From: Sarcophilus harrisii
Lineage: Eukaryota; Chordata; Mammalia; Dasyuromorphia; Dasyuridae
NCBI RefSeq assembly: GCF_902635505.1
Contig: NC_045428.1
Location: 216,498,301-216,562,300, forward strand
DNA length: 64,000 nt
Direction: 5' to 3'
Both the position numbers and the translations under genes were made by a program. How positions within the stretch are numbered: the first letter of the stretch is position 1; each line of letters starts with the position of its first letter. Positions 35,328-47,290 of this stretch are shown in pieces. The notes under the pieces were generated by a model that made no database searches, had not been told where the DNA came from, and saw only the letters and a list, made by a program, of their open reading frames with translations.

Positions 35328-36200
35328 GTGAAAATACTAAGCTCTGAACCACATTTGGTCCCCATAGTTCTTTTTTCAATGCAGATGACTCTATCCATTA
35401 CAAGTTTATTGAAATTACCCTAAATCACATCATTGTTGAAAAGCGCCAAATCCATCATAGTTTATCATCACATAATCTTGTTGCTGTATACAATGTTCTC
35501 TTAGTCCTATTCACTTCACTTAGCATCAGTTCATATTAGGCCTTTCTGAAATCATCATACTGATCATTTCTTATAGAATAACAATATTTTATTACATTCA
35601 AATACTCTAATTTACTCAGCTATTCCCCAACTGATGGATATCTACTCAGTCTTCAATTTCTTGCCACTACAAAAAAGGTTGCTACAAACATTTTTTTATA
35701 TGTTGGTCTTTTCCCCATTTTTATGATCTCTTTAAGACACAGGTCCACTGGAGACACTGCTGGATTAAAGGATATACACAATTTGATAGCCCTTTAGATA
35801 TAGTTCCAAATTGCTCTCCAGAATTCTTAGATCAGTTCAGAACTCTACCAACAATGTATTAGTGTCCCAGTCTTCCCACATCCCCTTCAACATTTATCAT
35901 CATCTTTTCCTATTATTTTAGCTAATCTGAGAGGTGAGAAACAGTACCTCAGAATTGTCTTAATTTAAGTTTCTTTAATCAATAGTGATTTATTTATTTA
36001 TTTATTATAGCTTTTTATTTACAAGATATATGCACAGGTAATTTTTCAGCATTGACAATTGCAAAACCTTTTGTTCCAACTTTTCCCCTTCTTTCCCCCA
36101 CCCTCTCCCCCAGATGGCAGGTTGACTAATACATGTTAAATAATCAATATTGATTTAGAGCACTTTTTTCATATGACTAGAAATGGCTTTAATTATGACA
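35045..36200 (-). mobile_element. L1 LINE 3' part, antisense (copy E), hosting a smaller L1
   Basis: The 3' UTR complement (35050-35330, including an A23 run at 35304-35326) is followed by the ORF2 C-terminus (ATTGCTCTCCAGAATTC; TCCCACATCCCCTTCAACATTTATCATC). At 35992 it is interrupted by the 149-bp L1 end and resumes at 36142-36200 (GATTTAGAGCACTTTTTTCATATGACTAGAAATGGC). Confidence 0.85.
35993..36141 (-). mobile_element. 149-bp L1 3' end nested in L1 copy E
   Basis: Begins with an ATTTATTT/TTATTATAGC tail on the plus strand and carries only the 3' UTR (GGTAATTTTTCAGCATTGAC...CAGATGGCAGGTTGACTAATACATGTTAAAT). The 16-bp duplication AATCAATAKTGATTTA (35977-35992 and 36142-36157, one mismatch) proves a target-primed insertion. 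Confidence 0.92.
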
Positions 36201-36544
36201 TGTCTTTAGTAATCAATTAGGTGAATCCGGGTGTGGACAAGATTAGTAATAAGGTGAAGGGGATTGATAGAGAATATAGAACTACACTTTCTTGGCTTTG
36301 TTAATTTTCAAAGCTTGTTAATTGATTGATCAATTGATTAACTATAGTCTTTTTTTATTCTGGGTGCAGATATTTGTCAAGGGATCAAATGTTACCAATT
36401 TGAAGTGAAGGCATAATAATCTTGATGTGTGGGATCCTGAGCTAGACCCGAGCTAGACAGAAGTACTGTATAACATATGTGGACTTTCAATTAAAATTAA
36501 AATGAATTTAAAAATGTATATATAGCTTTTACAATACCCAGATA

Positions 36545-36850
36545 ATTTTATAATGGAAAAGCACTGTCACTAGATTCAGAAGTGCTGACTTTGAATACCA
36601 GCTCTGCTACTGACTATCTCTCCAATCGTGGGAAGTTCACTAGACCTCTCTAACTTCAGTTTCCTCATCAATAATAATAGTAATAACTAGCATGTTTAGG
36701 ATGCTCATCATATATATTATATCATTTGATCTTCACAACAACCATGTGAAGTAGACCAAGAGAAATTAAGTGATTTGCTCAAGATCATAGAGCTAATAAT
36801 TTCTGAGACAAAATTTGAAATCAGATGTCCAGAACTCTATTAATTATACC
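36545..36850. mobile_element. two MIR SINEs in opposite orientation
   Basis: A sense MIR at 36545-36675 (GACTTTGAATACCAGCTCTGC; TAACTTCAGTTTCCTCATC) abuts an antisense MIR at 36676-36850 (ACTAGCATGTTTAGGATGC...CTTCACAACAACCATGTGAAG...AAATCAGATGTCCAGAACTC). The 36200-36540 stretch before them is unclassified. Confidence 0.75.
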
Positions 36851-36954
36851 TCTATAAAATATTTTTAAAAGGTGAGAGGGTGGACTAGAGAATTTTCGTT
36901 TTCTTTAACTCTTAGCCTTATATCCTATAGACTCAGAAATAAAATCAAGTATTA

Positions 36955-37150
36955 TGAAATGAAAATAGTCCTGGACTTGTAATCAGAGGGTTTGAGTATG
37001 AATTCCATTTTAACATTTACTACTACTTGTGTGACCTTAAACAAATCTGAAGAGATTATATCTTTACAGATGATCTCAGGTTTTTATCTGTAAAGTAAAA
37101 GAGATGGGGATTTCTATAGCCTTTTCTAGTTCTAAAGGTTATGATTTTTT
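36955..37150 (+). mobile_element. MIR SINE
   Basis: GTCCTGGACTTGTAATCAGAGGG, TTACTACTACTTGTGTGACCTTAAAC, then GCCTTTTCTAGTTCTAAAGG. Confidence 0.7.
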
Positions 37151-37620
37151 CCATGTAAACAAACTAAGCCAAGGTTGGGAATCCCTGGCTGGAGGGTTTG
37201 GAGTGGGGTTTGCTTCCTTTTTTCTGGTTCTCCATCTGAGTTTTAAGTTTTGTGCATGGGTTTTTTTCTCCAAATGAATCACTTCAACCTTTTGCAAAGA
37301 GCTAAAAATACCTCAATTTCATCTTGTTTTTGTTTTGTTTTGTTTTGTTTTTGAGGGACTTCTGGACTATGACTTAACAGCATAGGCTACCTTCACATAT
37401 GTCTTATGGACACCTCCCCAAAAACCCACTTCAGACATTGAATTTGGCATGAGGGAAATGAAACAGTAGGGACAACTATATGACAATTGGTGATACTCAA
37501 GAAAAAAATAAGTTTTTCATACTTTGTCAGCTTGATATTATAAATACAATGTTTTTTTAAAGTTTTATACTATTATTTACTAATAGCCCCATTAAATTTG
37601 CCAGTTGAATATACAAGTCA
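37151..37620. other. unclassified, no gene seen
   Basis: Contains a (GTTTT)n run at 37325-37350. Nothing else recognised. Confidence 0.3.
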
Positions 37621-37624
37621 CAAT

Positions 37625-37800
37625 CACTTTCAGCTTCAGTTTCCTCTTCTGTTCAATACAGGGTTTAGTAACACTTATAGCAATTATCTCACAGAAGTGT
37701 TATAAGAATTAAATGAACTAATGTGTAAAGAATGCCTTTTAAGATCTGAAGTGTTATGTAAATATCAGGTATAATTGAGAGGAGAAAGGTATGGATTACT
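37625..37800 (+). mobile_element. MIR SINE 3' half
   Basis: CTTCAGTTTCCTCTTCTG...TAAATGAACTAATGTGTAAAG...GAAGTGTTATGTAAATATCAGG. 37800-38235 after it is unclassified, becoming AT-rich. Confidence 0.6.
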
Positions 37801-38237
37801 GGTCCTCCACAGTATGAGTTAATTATTATTTTCCTTTTTTGAATATTTTCACATAAATTTTGGAGCATTGGAGAGATCCACCTTGGTATAAGAACATCTA
37901 TCACTCTAAATATATGATCCATTTATTACATATATCTATAAGCATCCATTGTGTCATCACTGACTGCCACTGGGTCAGATTCTAACCACTGGGGTCAGAT
38001 TCGCCACATGCTTCAAGATGATATCATACATTTTTTATCACATTTTGATAGAATTCAAGTTCTTTAAGGGAAAGAGATCTCTCTTCCTCTTCTTCTTTCT
38101 TCTATATATATTATAAAATTATACATATAATATTAAAATTACACATATTATAAAATACACTATGTATTATATATTAATATATTAAATATACACATAAGTA
38201 TTTTCATAAATATGTTACCTTGTTTAGTCATTTTCTT

Positions 38238-39262
38238 TTTTTATTATTATAGCTTTTTATTGACAGAACATATGCATGGGTAATTTTTCAACATTGATCC
38301 ATGTAAACACTTCTGTTCCAACTTTTCCCTTCCTTCCCTCCACTCCCTACCCTAGATGGCAGGCAGTTTCATACATGTAAAACATATTAAAGTATATCTT
38401 AAATATAATATATATGTACATATTTATACAGTTATCTTGCTGCATAAGAAAAATCAGATTTAGAAAGATAAAAATAACCTGAGAAGAAAAACAAAAATGC
38501 AAACAAACAACGAGAGAAAGAGTGCAAATGCTATATTGTGGTCCACACTCATTTCCCAGTGTTCTTTTGCTGGGTGTAGCTGGTTCTGTTCATTATTGAT
38601 CAATTGGACCTGAATTGGATCCTCTCGTTGCTGAAAATAGCCACTTCCTTCAGAATTGATCCTCATATCATATTGTTGTTGAAGTGTATAATGATCTCCT
38701 GGTTCTGCTCATTTCACTTAGTATCAGTTCATGTTAGTCTCTCCAAGCCTCTCTGTATCCATTCTGCTGGTCATTTCTTACTGAACAATACTATTCTATA
38801 ACATTCATATACCATAATTTATTAAGCCATTCTCCAATTGATGGGCAAACATTCAATTTCCAGTTTCTAGCCACTACAAAAAGGGCGGCTACAAACATTT
38901 TAGAACATATAGGTCCCTTTCCCTTCCTTAATATCTCTTTGGGATATAAGCCCAGTAGTAACACTTCTGGATCAAAGAATACGCACAGTTTGGTAACTTT
39001 TTGAGTATAGCTCCAAATTGCTTTCCAGAATGGTTGGATTTGTTCACAACTTCACCAACAATGTATCACTGCCCCAGTTTTCCCACATCCCCTCCAACAT
39101 TCATCATCTTTTCCTGTCATCTTAACCAATCTCACAGTTGTGTAGTGGTATCTCAGAGTTGTCTTAATTTGCATTTCTCTGATCAATAATGATTTGGAAA
39201 ACCTTTTCATATGAGTAGAAATAGTTTCAATTTCATCATCTGAAAATTGTCTGTTCATATCC
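38238..39262 (-). mobile_element. L1 LINE 3' part, antisense (copy G)
   Basis: TATTATAGCTTTTTATTGACAGAACATATGCATGGGTAATTTTTC starts the 3' UTR complement. ORF2 C-terminus follows from about 38690 to the 5' break at 39262. Minus-strand frame 39052-39258 still reads MNRQFSDDEIETISTHMK and LIREMQIKTTLRYHYT. Confidence 0.9.
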
Positions 39263-39264
39263 TT

Positions 39265-39600
39265 TGTGTTCAGTCATTTTCCAGTCACATTTGACTTTTT
39301 GTAACCTATTTGGATTTATTTGTTGTTGTTGATTTTTTTTAAGAAAAAAATTAAAGTGATGTGTCATTTTCTCCTCCAGCTCATTTTACAGATGAAAGCG
39401 AGGCAAATTTAATTAATTAATTAATAATGATTGCTTATTATTTATATTATATTTATTTATTATTAATTAAAAATTAAATGACCTGCCCAGGGTCACATAA
39501 CTAATGAGTTTCTGAGGTCACATTTGAACTCGGGAGATAAGTCTTCCTGACTTCAGGCCTGATACTCTAACCCGCTGTATCATCTAGCTGTCCTATCTTA
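39265..39600 (-). mobile_element. MAR1-type SINE, antisense, with AT insert
   Basis: Tail complement (TTCCAGTCACATTTGACTTTTTGTAACC), core complement (CTCCTCCAGCTCATTTTACAGATGA), head complement (GTCTTCCTGACTTCAGGCC). About 65 bp of palindromic AT-rich sequence (about 39410-39475) interrupts the core. It abuts the 5' break of L1 copy G. Confidence 0.8.
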
Positions 39601-40070
39601 TTATAAATATATAGCAACCTATCTTAAAATATATCATATATGACATGTAAAAGAATAGAGAAATAGTTGATAGATGGATACATAGGCAGATGGGTGGATG
39701 GGTGGATAGTTAGATGATAGACTGATAGATTAATGATGTATGTATTTGTGTGTATAGATGTATATATTTATATACACATAAATACATACATCATTAATTT
39801 ATATATATATTTACATATTATACATAATATATAACATAAATATGTACTAAATATATATTTATATACATCTATACACATATATCTATATATATGATGAATA
39901 TCATATATTGGATTATATATATATAAAACCATGTTATACTATACAATAATATATGATTGTATAGAAAATATAGCACAAATAACATGTATGTTTATATCAT
40001 ATATTTAATATGACACATATATCTATGTATATATGTGCATGTATACATACATGTGTATAGATGAAATTTC
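39601..40070. repeat. AT-rich low complexity with a 70-bp palindrome
   Basis: ATAGATGG/GGTGGATA words are followed by TATATA/TACATA words. Includes a 28-bp inverted repeat (39729-39756 and 39771-39798) with one mismatch. Confidence 0.85.
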
Positions 40071-41025
40071 ACTCTCTCCTATGCAAAGTCTAATAGGTTT
40101 AGAGCTGAAAGGGATTTTAAAATTAATGTGCATATTAAGATTCATTTAAAACTTAGTTGGCATTTGAGAATGGAAATGTGATATTCCCATTAATACTACA
40201 TAGGGGATCCTTCAGGAAATCACCTAAAAGTAATATTTATTTGCTTTTTAAGCCTCTGACAGTAACTCTTGTCATTACCTCTAGCTGATTGTTGTCACCT
40301 CTTTGAAGATATTTCCAGTGCTTTGGTGTGGAAATCTTTGGGTATGAGAAATTGTCCTTCTATATGATCTGATCTCCTGGAGATATGGGAACCAGAAATG
40401 AATGGACAATAAAATTCAGCTAAACAGCATAATATTGTATCTGATCCCATATCTCATTATTACTTATTTCCCCAACTCTGGAGCCTATTATGTGTGAACA
40501 ATGGAGCAATATGAATCATAGTCATGTGTCACATTCCCACACACCACAATGATATGGGAAAGAACTAAGTAAGACATAGTAGGTAATAGACATACTTTTT
40601 GCATCCCAGACTGAACAAGATTCTTCCAAAAGGGAGTTAGACTGAATCCTGTCAAACATTCTTATTACTACATTCTCTCATACCAGATATATGGTAATCT
40701 CTACATACAATCAAACCACTATTTATCATCCCATTCCTAATCTATGATTTCCTTAAATGCCCCAGGAGAAAAGCCAGAACAATTATTCTCATTTCAGCTG
40801 CTCCCCTCAGAGTTAGAAACATTCAAAGTAAACCTTAGTACACTTCACATAATATTCCTATTTTCCCTTATATCTATCAACTCCCCTAAAGTGCCTTAAT
40901 CTTCTCATTATATTTTTAAAAATTACACAATGAAAATATAATTTAATTCCATATTTAATATGAAGACATTTGTATATTTAAATTCATAAGATCAAAGACA
41001 AATTAATTAATTGACTTTGTATATA
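40071..41025. other. unclassified, no gene seen
   Basis: No recognised repeat or coding signature. Confidence 0.3.
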
Positions 41026-41026
41026 G

Positions 41027-41175
41027 TTAGGTAGCTCAGTGATAAGAGTATTGGATTTGGAGTCAAGAAGACCTGAGTTCAAGTTTTGTCTCAGAATATA
41101 ATAGCTGTGTGACTTAATTCTGCTCAATCCCAGTTTCCTCATATGCAATATGAGAAAAATAATAGAATCTGCTTT
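41027..41175 (+). mobile_element. MIR/THER-type SINE
   Basis: GTAGCTCAGTGATAAGAGTATTGGATTTGGAGTCAAGAAGACCTGAGTTCAAG...CCCAGTTTCCTCATATGCAA. A short (AC)n follows at 41192-41208. Confidence 0.75.
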
Positions 41176-41339
41176 AAAAGAGTATATGTAAACACACACA
41201 CACACACATATACACAAATATTAATGGATAAGCCAAAAGATATCAAATGGAGCAAAATGAAAAGGAACTCTAAATATAAAAGATGTCATATGATGCTCAA
41301 CTGTATTGTAAGAACTATACTGTGGTCTTCTCAATCTCA

Positions 41340-41485
41340 AAATTCTAAATCCCATCTTTGTTTATTCTCTTCACGCATTAAAATATAAGTCTGTGGAGGG
41401 CAGAAATTATTTTTCTTTTTCTTGTATCCCTAAAATTTAGCACAGTGCCTAGCACATAGTTGGAAGCTAATAAATGCTTGATATC
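41340..41485 (+). mobile_element. L2 LINE 3' end
   Basis: AAAATATAAGTCTGTGGAGGGCAGAAATTATTTTTC, then GCACAGTGCCTAGCACATAGTTGGAAGCTAATAAATGCTTG. Confidence 0.8.
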
Positions 41486-41489
41486 ACAC

Positions 41490-42990
41490 TTTATTTCCTA
41501 CACTGGACCACTAAAACAGTCTCTGAATAAAAAAAAGAAATACAATCTTAGATGAAGGGGAAATTTATTGAGCAGCTACCAATGATCTAAGTAGTCTCCA
41601 AAAGAGACATTCTGTCACTAAGTATATTAATGGTATAAAGATCACTCTAAAAATTCTAAGAAAATAAATAAATAACCAGGTCACTAGGTTAATGATTCTG
41701 GCTTATTCATGCACTCACTATGTATTCTTTTAGAAGCTAGATATCCAACTAGTCTGTAACACAATTGTTTTATAGTTGTTTAAAGGTAGTCATGAAGGAA
41801 AGTTTTTCTTTCTGCTTTACACCATACACAACTATGGAGGAATGGTAAAAATTACTTTTCCTAACATGGAGCTAGAGCTAAAATAAATTTTGTTTTTTCA
41901 GTTTAGGAAGAACTGTTTTCATTGTTTAAAATGAACATGAACTATAAAATCACAAATATTAAATTGAAACAAAATTATAATTTCAACTAATAAACTAAAC
42001 TTTTAAAAAATAATACAGGACCAACCAATTTTCTTATCATTCCTATTCCCTTTAAATCATGGTGATTAGGAAGTTAGTTGGAGTTACTAAATCTAAACAC
42101 ACACATACATGTATGTATGCATATATATACATGTATGAAATATACACACATAAACATAAATATGTATATACCTTCTAGATGTGTATTCTCTACGTGTGTG
42201 CCTCCCATTCATTTCCTGATAGCCTAAAGGAGAGTGTATTTAGGTGGTCACAGGGAGTTTCCTTTTTTTTTTTCTTTTCATTTTCTAGACAGTTTGAATA
42301 AGTATACTTTGTTTCACTTAATATATTCTCTAATTTTACTGTACTGGTAAGAATGTATTTCAGTGTGGGTTCGTTAGTTAATGGATTTTAAATGGCTACA
42401 AAGCCATTAAGTACCCACACATGGAAGAATCTGGCTATACTGCCAGGAATATGGCTACTGAATCACTAAAGCTATTTCTCTGGATGTCTTTCACAGAAAT
42501 TCAGATAAGTTCTAGAATTGACCACCGTATTGACAGCTAATCTAAGGAAGATAATGTAACCTTAATTGTAGTGAACAGTATAAGCAGAATATTAAGAATA
42601 TGTTCATCATTTAAGGACATATATTTGAAAGAAAATAGTTTTTATATTTGAGGGGAAATAGGCTAAGTGCTAGTCACAAATTAAAGTGTTTTTTTTTAAA
42701 CTCTAATTTATTCATATAATCTAAATACTAACTGTGAAAAGCTGAGAGATAACTAGACAAAGAAGTGGAAACGAAGGCACAAAATTTATTTGGTAAACCT
42801 ATGAATTCAGTTGAGGTTTCTATATGAGAGGCTTATTTCATTCATCTTAAGATGTTTGAACAGGTAAGCAACAAAACTACCATGTCAGTTTTCTTAGAAA
42901 TTTCACACCTTGACCTCAAATAACTTTGTTGCAGAAATGCACAATCTCTGGTTTTTTGGGGATTTTTTTATTCCAGTATTTTTTCTTTTC
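41490..42990. other. unclassified, no gene seen
   Basis: Includes TATA/CATA-rich DNA at 42095-42160. A near-palindromic GTGTGGGT...TACCCACAC pair lies at about 42365-42420. No coding region or repeat recognised. Confidence 0.3.
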
Positions 42991-42999
42991 TTTTCTTTC

Positions 43000-43643
43000 T
43001 TTTATTTATTTATTTTATTATAGTAACATTTAATTGACAGAATCCATGCCAGGGTAATATTTTTTACATTATCTCTTGCACTCACTTCTGTTCCGATTTT
43101 TCCCTCCCACCCTTTACCCCCTCCCCTAGATGGCAAGCAGTCCTATATATGTTTAATATGTCCTAGTATATCCTAGATACAATGTATGTGTGCATATCCA
43201 CACAGTTTTCTTGTTGCACAGGGAGAATTGGATTCAGAAGGTAGAAATAACCCGGGAAGAAAACAAAAATGCAAACAGTTTACATTCATTTCCCAGTGTT
43301 TTTTTCTTTGGGTGTAGCTACTTCTGTCCATCATTGATCAATTGAAACTGAATTAGGTCTCTTTGTCAAAAAAATCCACTTCCATCAGATTATATCTTCA
43401 TACAGTATCGTTGTTGACGTATATAATGATCTCTTGGTTCTGCTCATTTCACTTAGCATCAGTTCATGGAATTCTCTCCAAGCCTCTCTGTATTCATCCT
43501 GCTGGTCATTTCTTACAGAACAATAATATTGATAACATTCATATACCACAATTTACCCAACCATTCTCCAATTGATGGGCATCCACTCAGTTTCCAGATT
43601 CTAGCCACTACAAATAGGGCTGCCACAAACATTTTGGCACACC
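43000..43643 (-). mobile_element. L1 LINE 3' end, antisense (copy H)
   Basis: The 3' UTR complement starts TTTATTATAGTAACATTTAATTGACAGAATCC. The 5' break is at GCCACAAACATTTTGGCACA. The sequence CCAGTATTTTTT(T)CTTTTCTTT occurs on both sides (about 42974 and 43644), consistent with a target duplication taken from the tail region of the neighbouring copy I. Confidence 0.85.
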
Positions 43644-43663
43644 AGTATTTTTTTCTTTTCTTT

Positions 43664-46079
43664 TTCTTTTTTCTTTTATTTTATTATAGCTTGCATGGGT
43701 AATTTTTCTGCATTGAAAATTGCAAAACCTTTTCTTCCCATTTTTCCCTTCCTTCCCTAGATGGCAGGTAGACCAATACATGTTAAATATATTAAAGTAT
43801 AAGTTAAATACAATATATGTGTACATTCCATACAGTTATTTTGCTGGGTGTAGCTGGTTCAATTCATTACTACTGTATTGGAACTGATTTGGTTCATCTC
43901 ATTGTTGAAGAGGGCCACATTCATCAGAATTGATGATCATATAGTATTGTTGCTGAAGTATATAATGATCTCCTGGTCCTGCTCATTTCACTCAGTATCA
44001 ATTCATTTAAGTCTCTCCAGGCTTTTCTGAAATCATCTTGCTAGTTATTTCTTACAGAACAATAATATTCCATAATATACATATACCACAATTTATTCAG
44101 CCATTCTCCAGTTGATGGGTACCCATTCAGTTTCCAGTTTCTGGCCACGATAAAGAGGGCTGCCACAAATATTCTTGCATATACAGGTCCCTTTCCCTTC
44201 TTTAAGATCTCTTTGGGATATAAGCCCAGTAGTAACACTGGTGGATCGAAGGATATGCACAGTTTGATAACTTTTTGAGCATAGTTCCAAATCGTTCTCC
44301 AGAAGAGCTGGATATATTCACAATTCCACCAACAATGTATCACTGTCCCAGTTTTCCCATATCCCCTCCAGCATTCCACATTATCTTTCCCTGTCATTCT
44401 AACCAATCTGACAGGTGTGTAGTGGTATCTCAGAGTTGTCTTTATTTGTATTTCTCTGATTAATAATGACTTGGAGCATCTTTTCATATGGCTAGAAGGT
44501 TTCAATTTCTTCATCTGAGAATTGTCTGTTCATAATCTTTAACTATCATTTGGAGAATGGCTTGATTTCTTATAGAGTTAATTCTCTATATATTTTGGAA
44601 ATGAGGTCTTTATCAGAACCGTTGACTGTAAAAATGTTTTCCCAGTTTATTGCTTCCCTTCTAATCTTGTCTGCATTAGTTTTGTTTGTACAAAAACTTT
44701 TCAATTTGATATAATCAACATTTTCTATTTTGTGATCAATAATGATCTCTAGTTCTTCTTTGGTCATAAATTCCTTCCTCTTCCACAGGTCTGAGAGGTA
44801 AACAATCCTATGTTCTTCCAATTTATTTATAATCTCATTCTTTATGCCTATGTCATAAACCCATTTTTGACCTTATCTTGGTGTATGGTGTTAAGTGTGG
44901 TTCAATGCCTAGTTTCTGCTATACTAATTTCCAGTTTTCCCAGCAGTTTTTGTCAAACAGTGAGTTCTTATCCCCAAAGCTGGGGTCTTTGGGTTTGTCA
45001 AACACTAGATTATTAAAGTTATTGACTATTTTGTCCTTTGAACCTAACCTATTCCACTGATCAACTAATCTATTTCTTAGCCAATACCAAATGGTTTTGG
45101 TAACCGCTGCTTTATAATATAACTTTAGGTCTGGTACAGCTAAGCCACCTTCACTTGATTTTTTTTTTCATTAGTTCCCTTGAAATTCTTGACCTTTTGT
45201 TTTTCCATATAAACTTTGTTGTTATTTTTTCTAGGTCATTAAAATAGGTTTTTGGGAATATGATCTAAATAAATAGATTCATTTAGGTAGTATTGTCATC
45301 TTTATTATATTTGCTCGCCCTATCCAAGAGCATTTAATATTTTTCCAATTGGTTAGATCAGACTTTATTTGTGTGGAAAGTGTTTTGTAGTTTTGCTCAT
45401 ATAGTTCCTGATTTTCCCTTGGCAGATAGATTCCTAAATATTTTATACTATCAATAGTTACTTTACATGGAATTTCTCTTTGTAACTCTGACTGTTGGAT
45501 TTTGTTAGTGATATATGAGAATGCTGATGACTTGTGTGCATTTATTTTGTATCCTACAACTTTGTAAAGGTGTGGATTATTTCTAATAGTTTTTTAGTAG
45601 AATCTCTGGGGTTGTCTAAGTATACATCATATCATCAGCAAAGAGTGATCATTTGGTTTCCTCATTACCTACTCTAATTCCTGTAATCTCTTTCTCAACT
45701 CTTATTGCCAAACCTAGAATATCTGATACAATATTGAATAGTAATGGTGATAGTGGGCAACCTTTTTCACTCCTGATCTTATTGGGAATGGTTCCAGTTT
45801 AACCCCATTACATATGAAGCTTACTGATGGTTTTAAATAGATGCTACTGATTATTTTAAGGAAAAGTCCATTTAATTCCTATACTTTCAAGTATTTTTAA
45901 TAGGAATGGATGTTGGAATTTATCAAATGCTTTTTCTGCATCTATTGAGATGATCATATGGTTTTTGTTAATTTGGTTATTAATATGGTCAGTTATACTA
46001 ATAGTTTTCCTAATATTGAACCAGCCCTGCATTCCTGGTATAAATCCTACTTAGTCATGGTGTATTATCCTGGGGTTAC
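43664..46079 (-). mobile_element. L1 LINE, 2.4 kb, antisense (copy I)
   Basis: 3' UTR complement (43664-43860), ORF2 C-terminus (157 open codons at 44041-44514: SSHMKRCSKSLLIRE, WRGYGKTGTVIHCWWNCE, IMEYYCSVRNN), the preceding segment (44570-44821: LWKRKEFMTKEELEIIID), and an intact FADDMMYT reverse-transcriptase motif near 45620-45643. It is 5'-truncated at CTGGGGTTAC (46079) and less decayed than copy B. Confidence 0.92.
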
Positions 46080-46099
46080 AATTCCTGGTTCTTAAGCAG

Positions 46100-46235
46100 T
46101 AGCAAATACCTGACAGTCCTCAAAATGCCTGAGTTTCATGAGTCAGGTAAGGAAATGTCAAAACTCCCAGTATCTTTGCCAATAATATCCTAAATCGGAT
46201 CTGACATAACTGAAATGACTCAGCAACACTGGTAT
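46100..46235 (+). mobile_element. MAR1-type SINE 3' half
   Basis: GGAAATGTCAAAACTCCCAGTATCTTTGCCAATAATATCC...GGATCTGACATAACTGAAATGACTCAGCAAC matches the BovB-like tail. It begins right at the 5' end of L1 copy I. 46240-46570 after it is unclassified, with a short (CT)(TA) run at 46420-46445. Confidence 0.65.
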
Positions 46236-46585
46236 TAAAAACAAATTGGTATTAACAAATGAGTCTTTAGCACTAAAAGAATTTCACAATGAATTTCTTC
46301 CTAATACAATAATCTAAGCAGATACAATATAATAAATAACAAACAAGAATAACTAAGCCATACTTGTGTATATTATATATCCCTGAAGGCTACATATTGA
46401 TTTAGCAAATTGTAAGTCTCTCTCTCTATATATATATATATACATGTATATATTAATGCATCAGTGCATTAAAATCAAATAGAAACTACGTTTGCACTCA
46501 GGAGTATTGTGAACTGCATGTAGTTCTGGAACTGTGTATTTGACTCCTCTGATCTAGGCAGTGGCATTTTAAAAAGTTCAAGAGA

Positions 46586-46694
46586 TGTGCTACCCCTGAA
46601 GACTTGAGTTCAAATCTGGCCCAGATACTTAATATTTCCTAGCTGTGTGACCCTGGGCAAGTCAGTTAACCCCTATTGCCTCAGCAACAACAAC
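46586..46694 (+). mobile_element. 5'-truncated marsupial SINE with 14-bp duplication
   Basis: Lacks the head; starts TGTGCTACCCCTGAAG. Carries ACTTGAGTTCAAATCTGGCC, CTGTGTGACCCTGGGCAAGTC and a CAACAACAAC tail. AAAAGTTCAAGAGA flanks both sides exactly (46572-46585 and 46695-46708). Confidence 0.92.
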
Positions 46695-46709
46695 AAAAGT
46701 TCAAGAGAG

Positions 46710-47100
46710 ATGATTTCTAGATAATTTAATCATTTTATTAATAATGCTAACATTTGAATAAAAGGATGGTCATTTGACTATCTCTCTCTTAGACCAAAAG
46801 CAATCAGAGTGGGGTGAGTTCATTATGTACCCATTGGAAGAGGAATGTTCCAAGATTCCCTTTACTTCTAAATTAACACTAGCTTTGGGCAATCTATTCA
46901 AAGAATTTATCCCCATCCAAAATGCAGTAGAACAAAAAGGTTACCCCATGTAGGTGGGATCTGGATAGAGGCAAATTATTAGCTCTCTTTTCAGAGACCC
47001 AGGTCTTGAAATGAAGATAAAAGAAAAAGGGGAAAATCAATTTCCTGAAATCATTAGTTATTAATAACCATTTATCTCAAGAACAAGGAGTCTCAATGAT
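46710..47100. other. unclassified, no gene seen
   Basis: No coding or repeat signature recognised. Confidence 0.3.
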
Positions 47101-47104
47101 TTTT

Positions 47105-47290
47105 TTTTTCCTCCCTGGGTGTGCTTGTGCCATCAATCTCCTTGATACCCTATGCATCCTTTTCAAAATAATGTTTGTAAACATGTGAAATAGAATACAT
47201 AGGATTATAAAGGAAGATAATTATATTGAAATATAGTTATAAAAAATTGAAAACAAGTTCACAGATCCCATATTAAAAACCTTAGAAACT
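47105..47290 (-). mobile_element. old hAT-like DNA-transposon fragment
   Basis: The complement reads ...ATCTGTGAACTTGTTTTCAATTTTTTATAACTATATTTCAATATAATTATCTTCCTTTATAATCCTATGTATTCTATTTCA..., wording I recognise from an old mammalian-wide MER-type DNA element (followed there by a GGGTCCATAGGCTTCACC block, here GGATGCATAGGGTATCAAGG). Terminal repeats are not preserved. 47295-48035 is unclassified. Confidence 0.5.
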
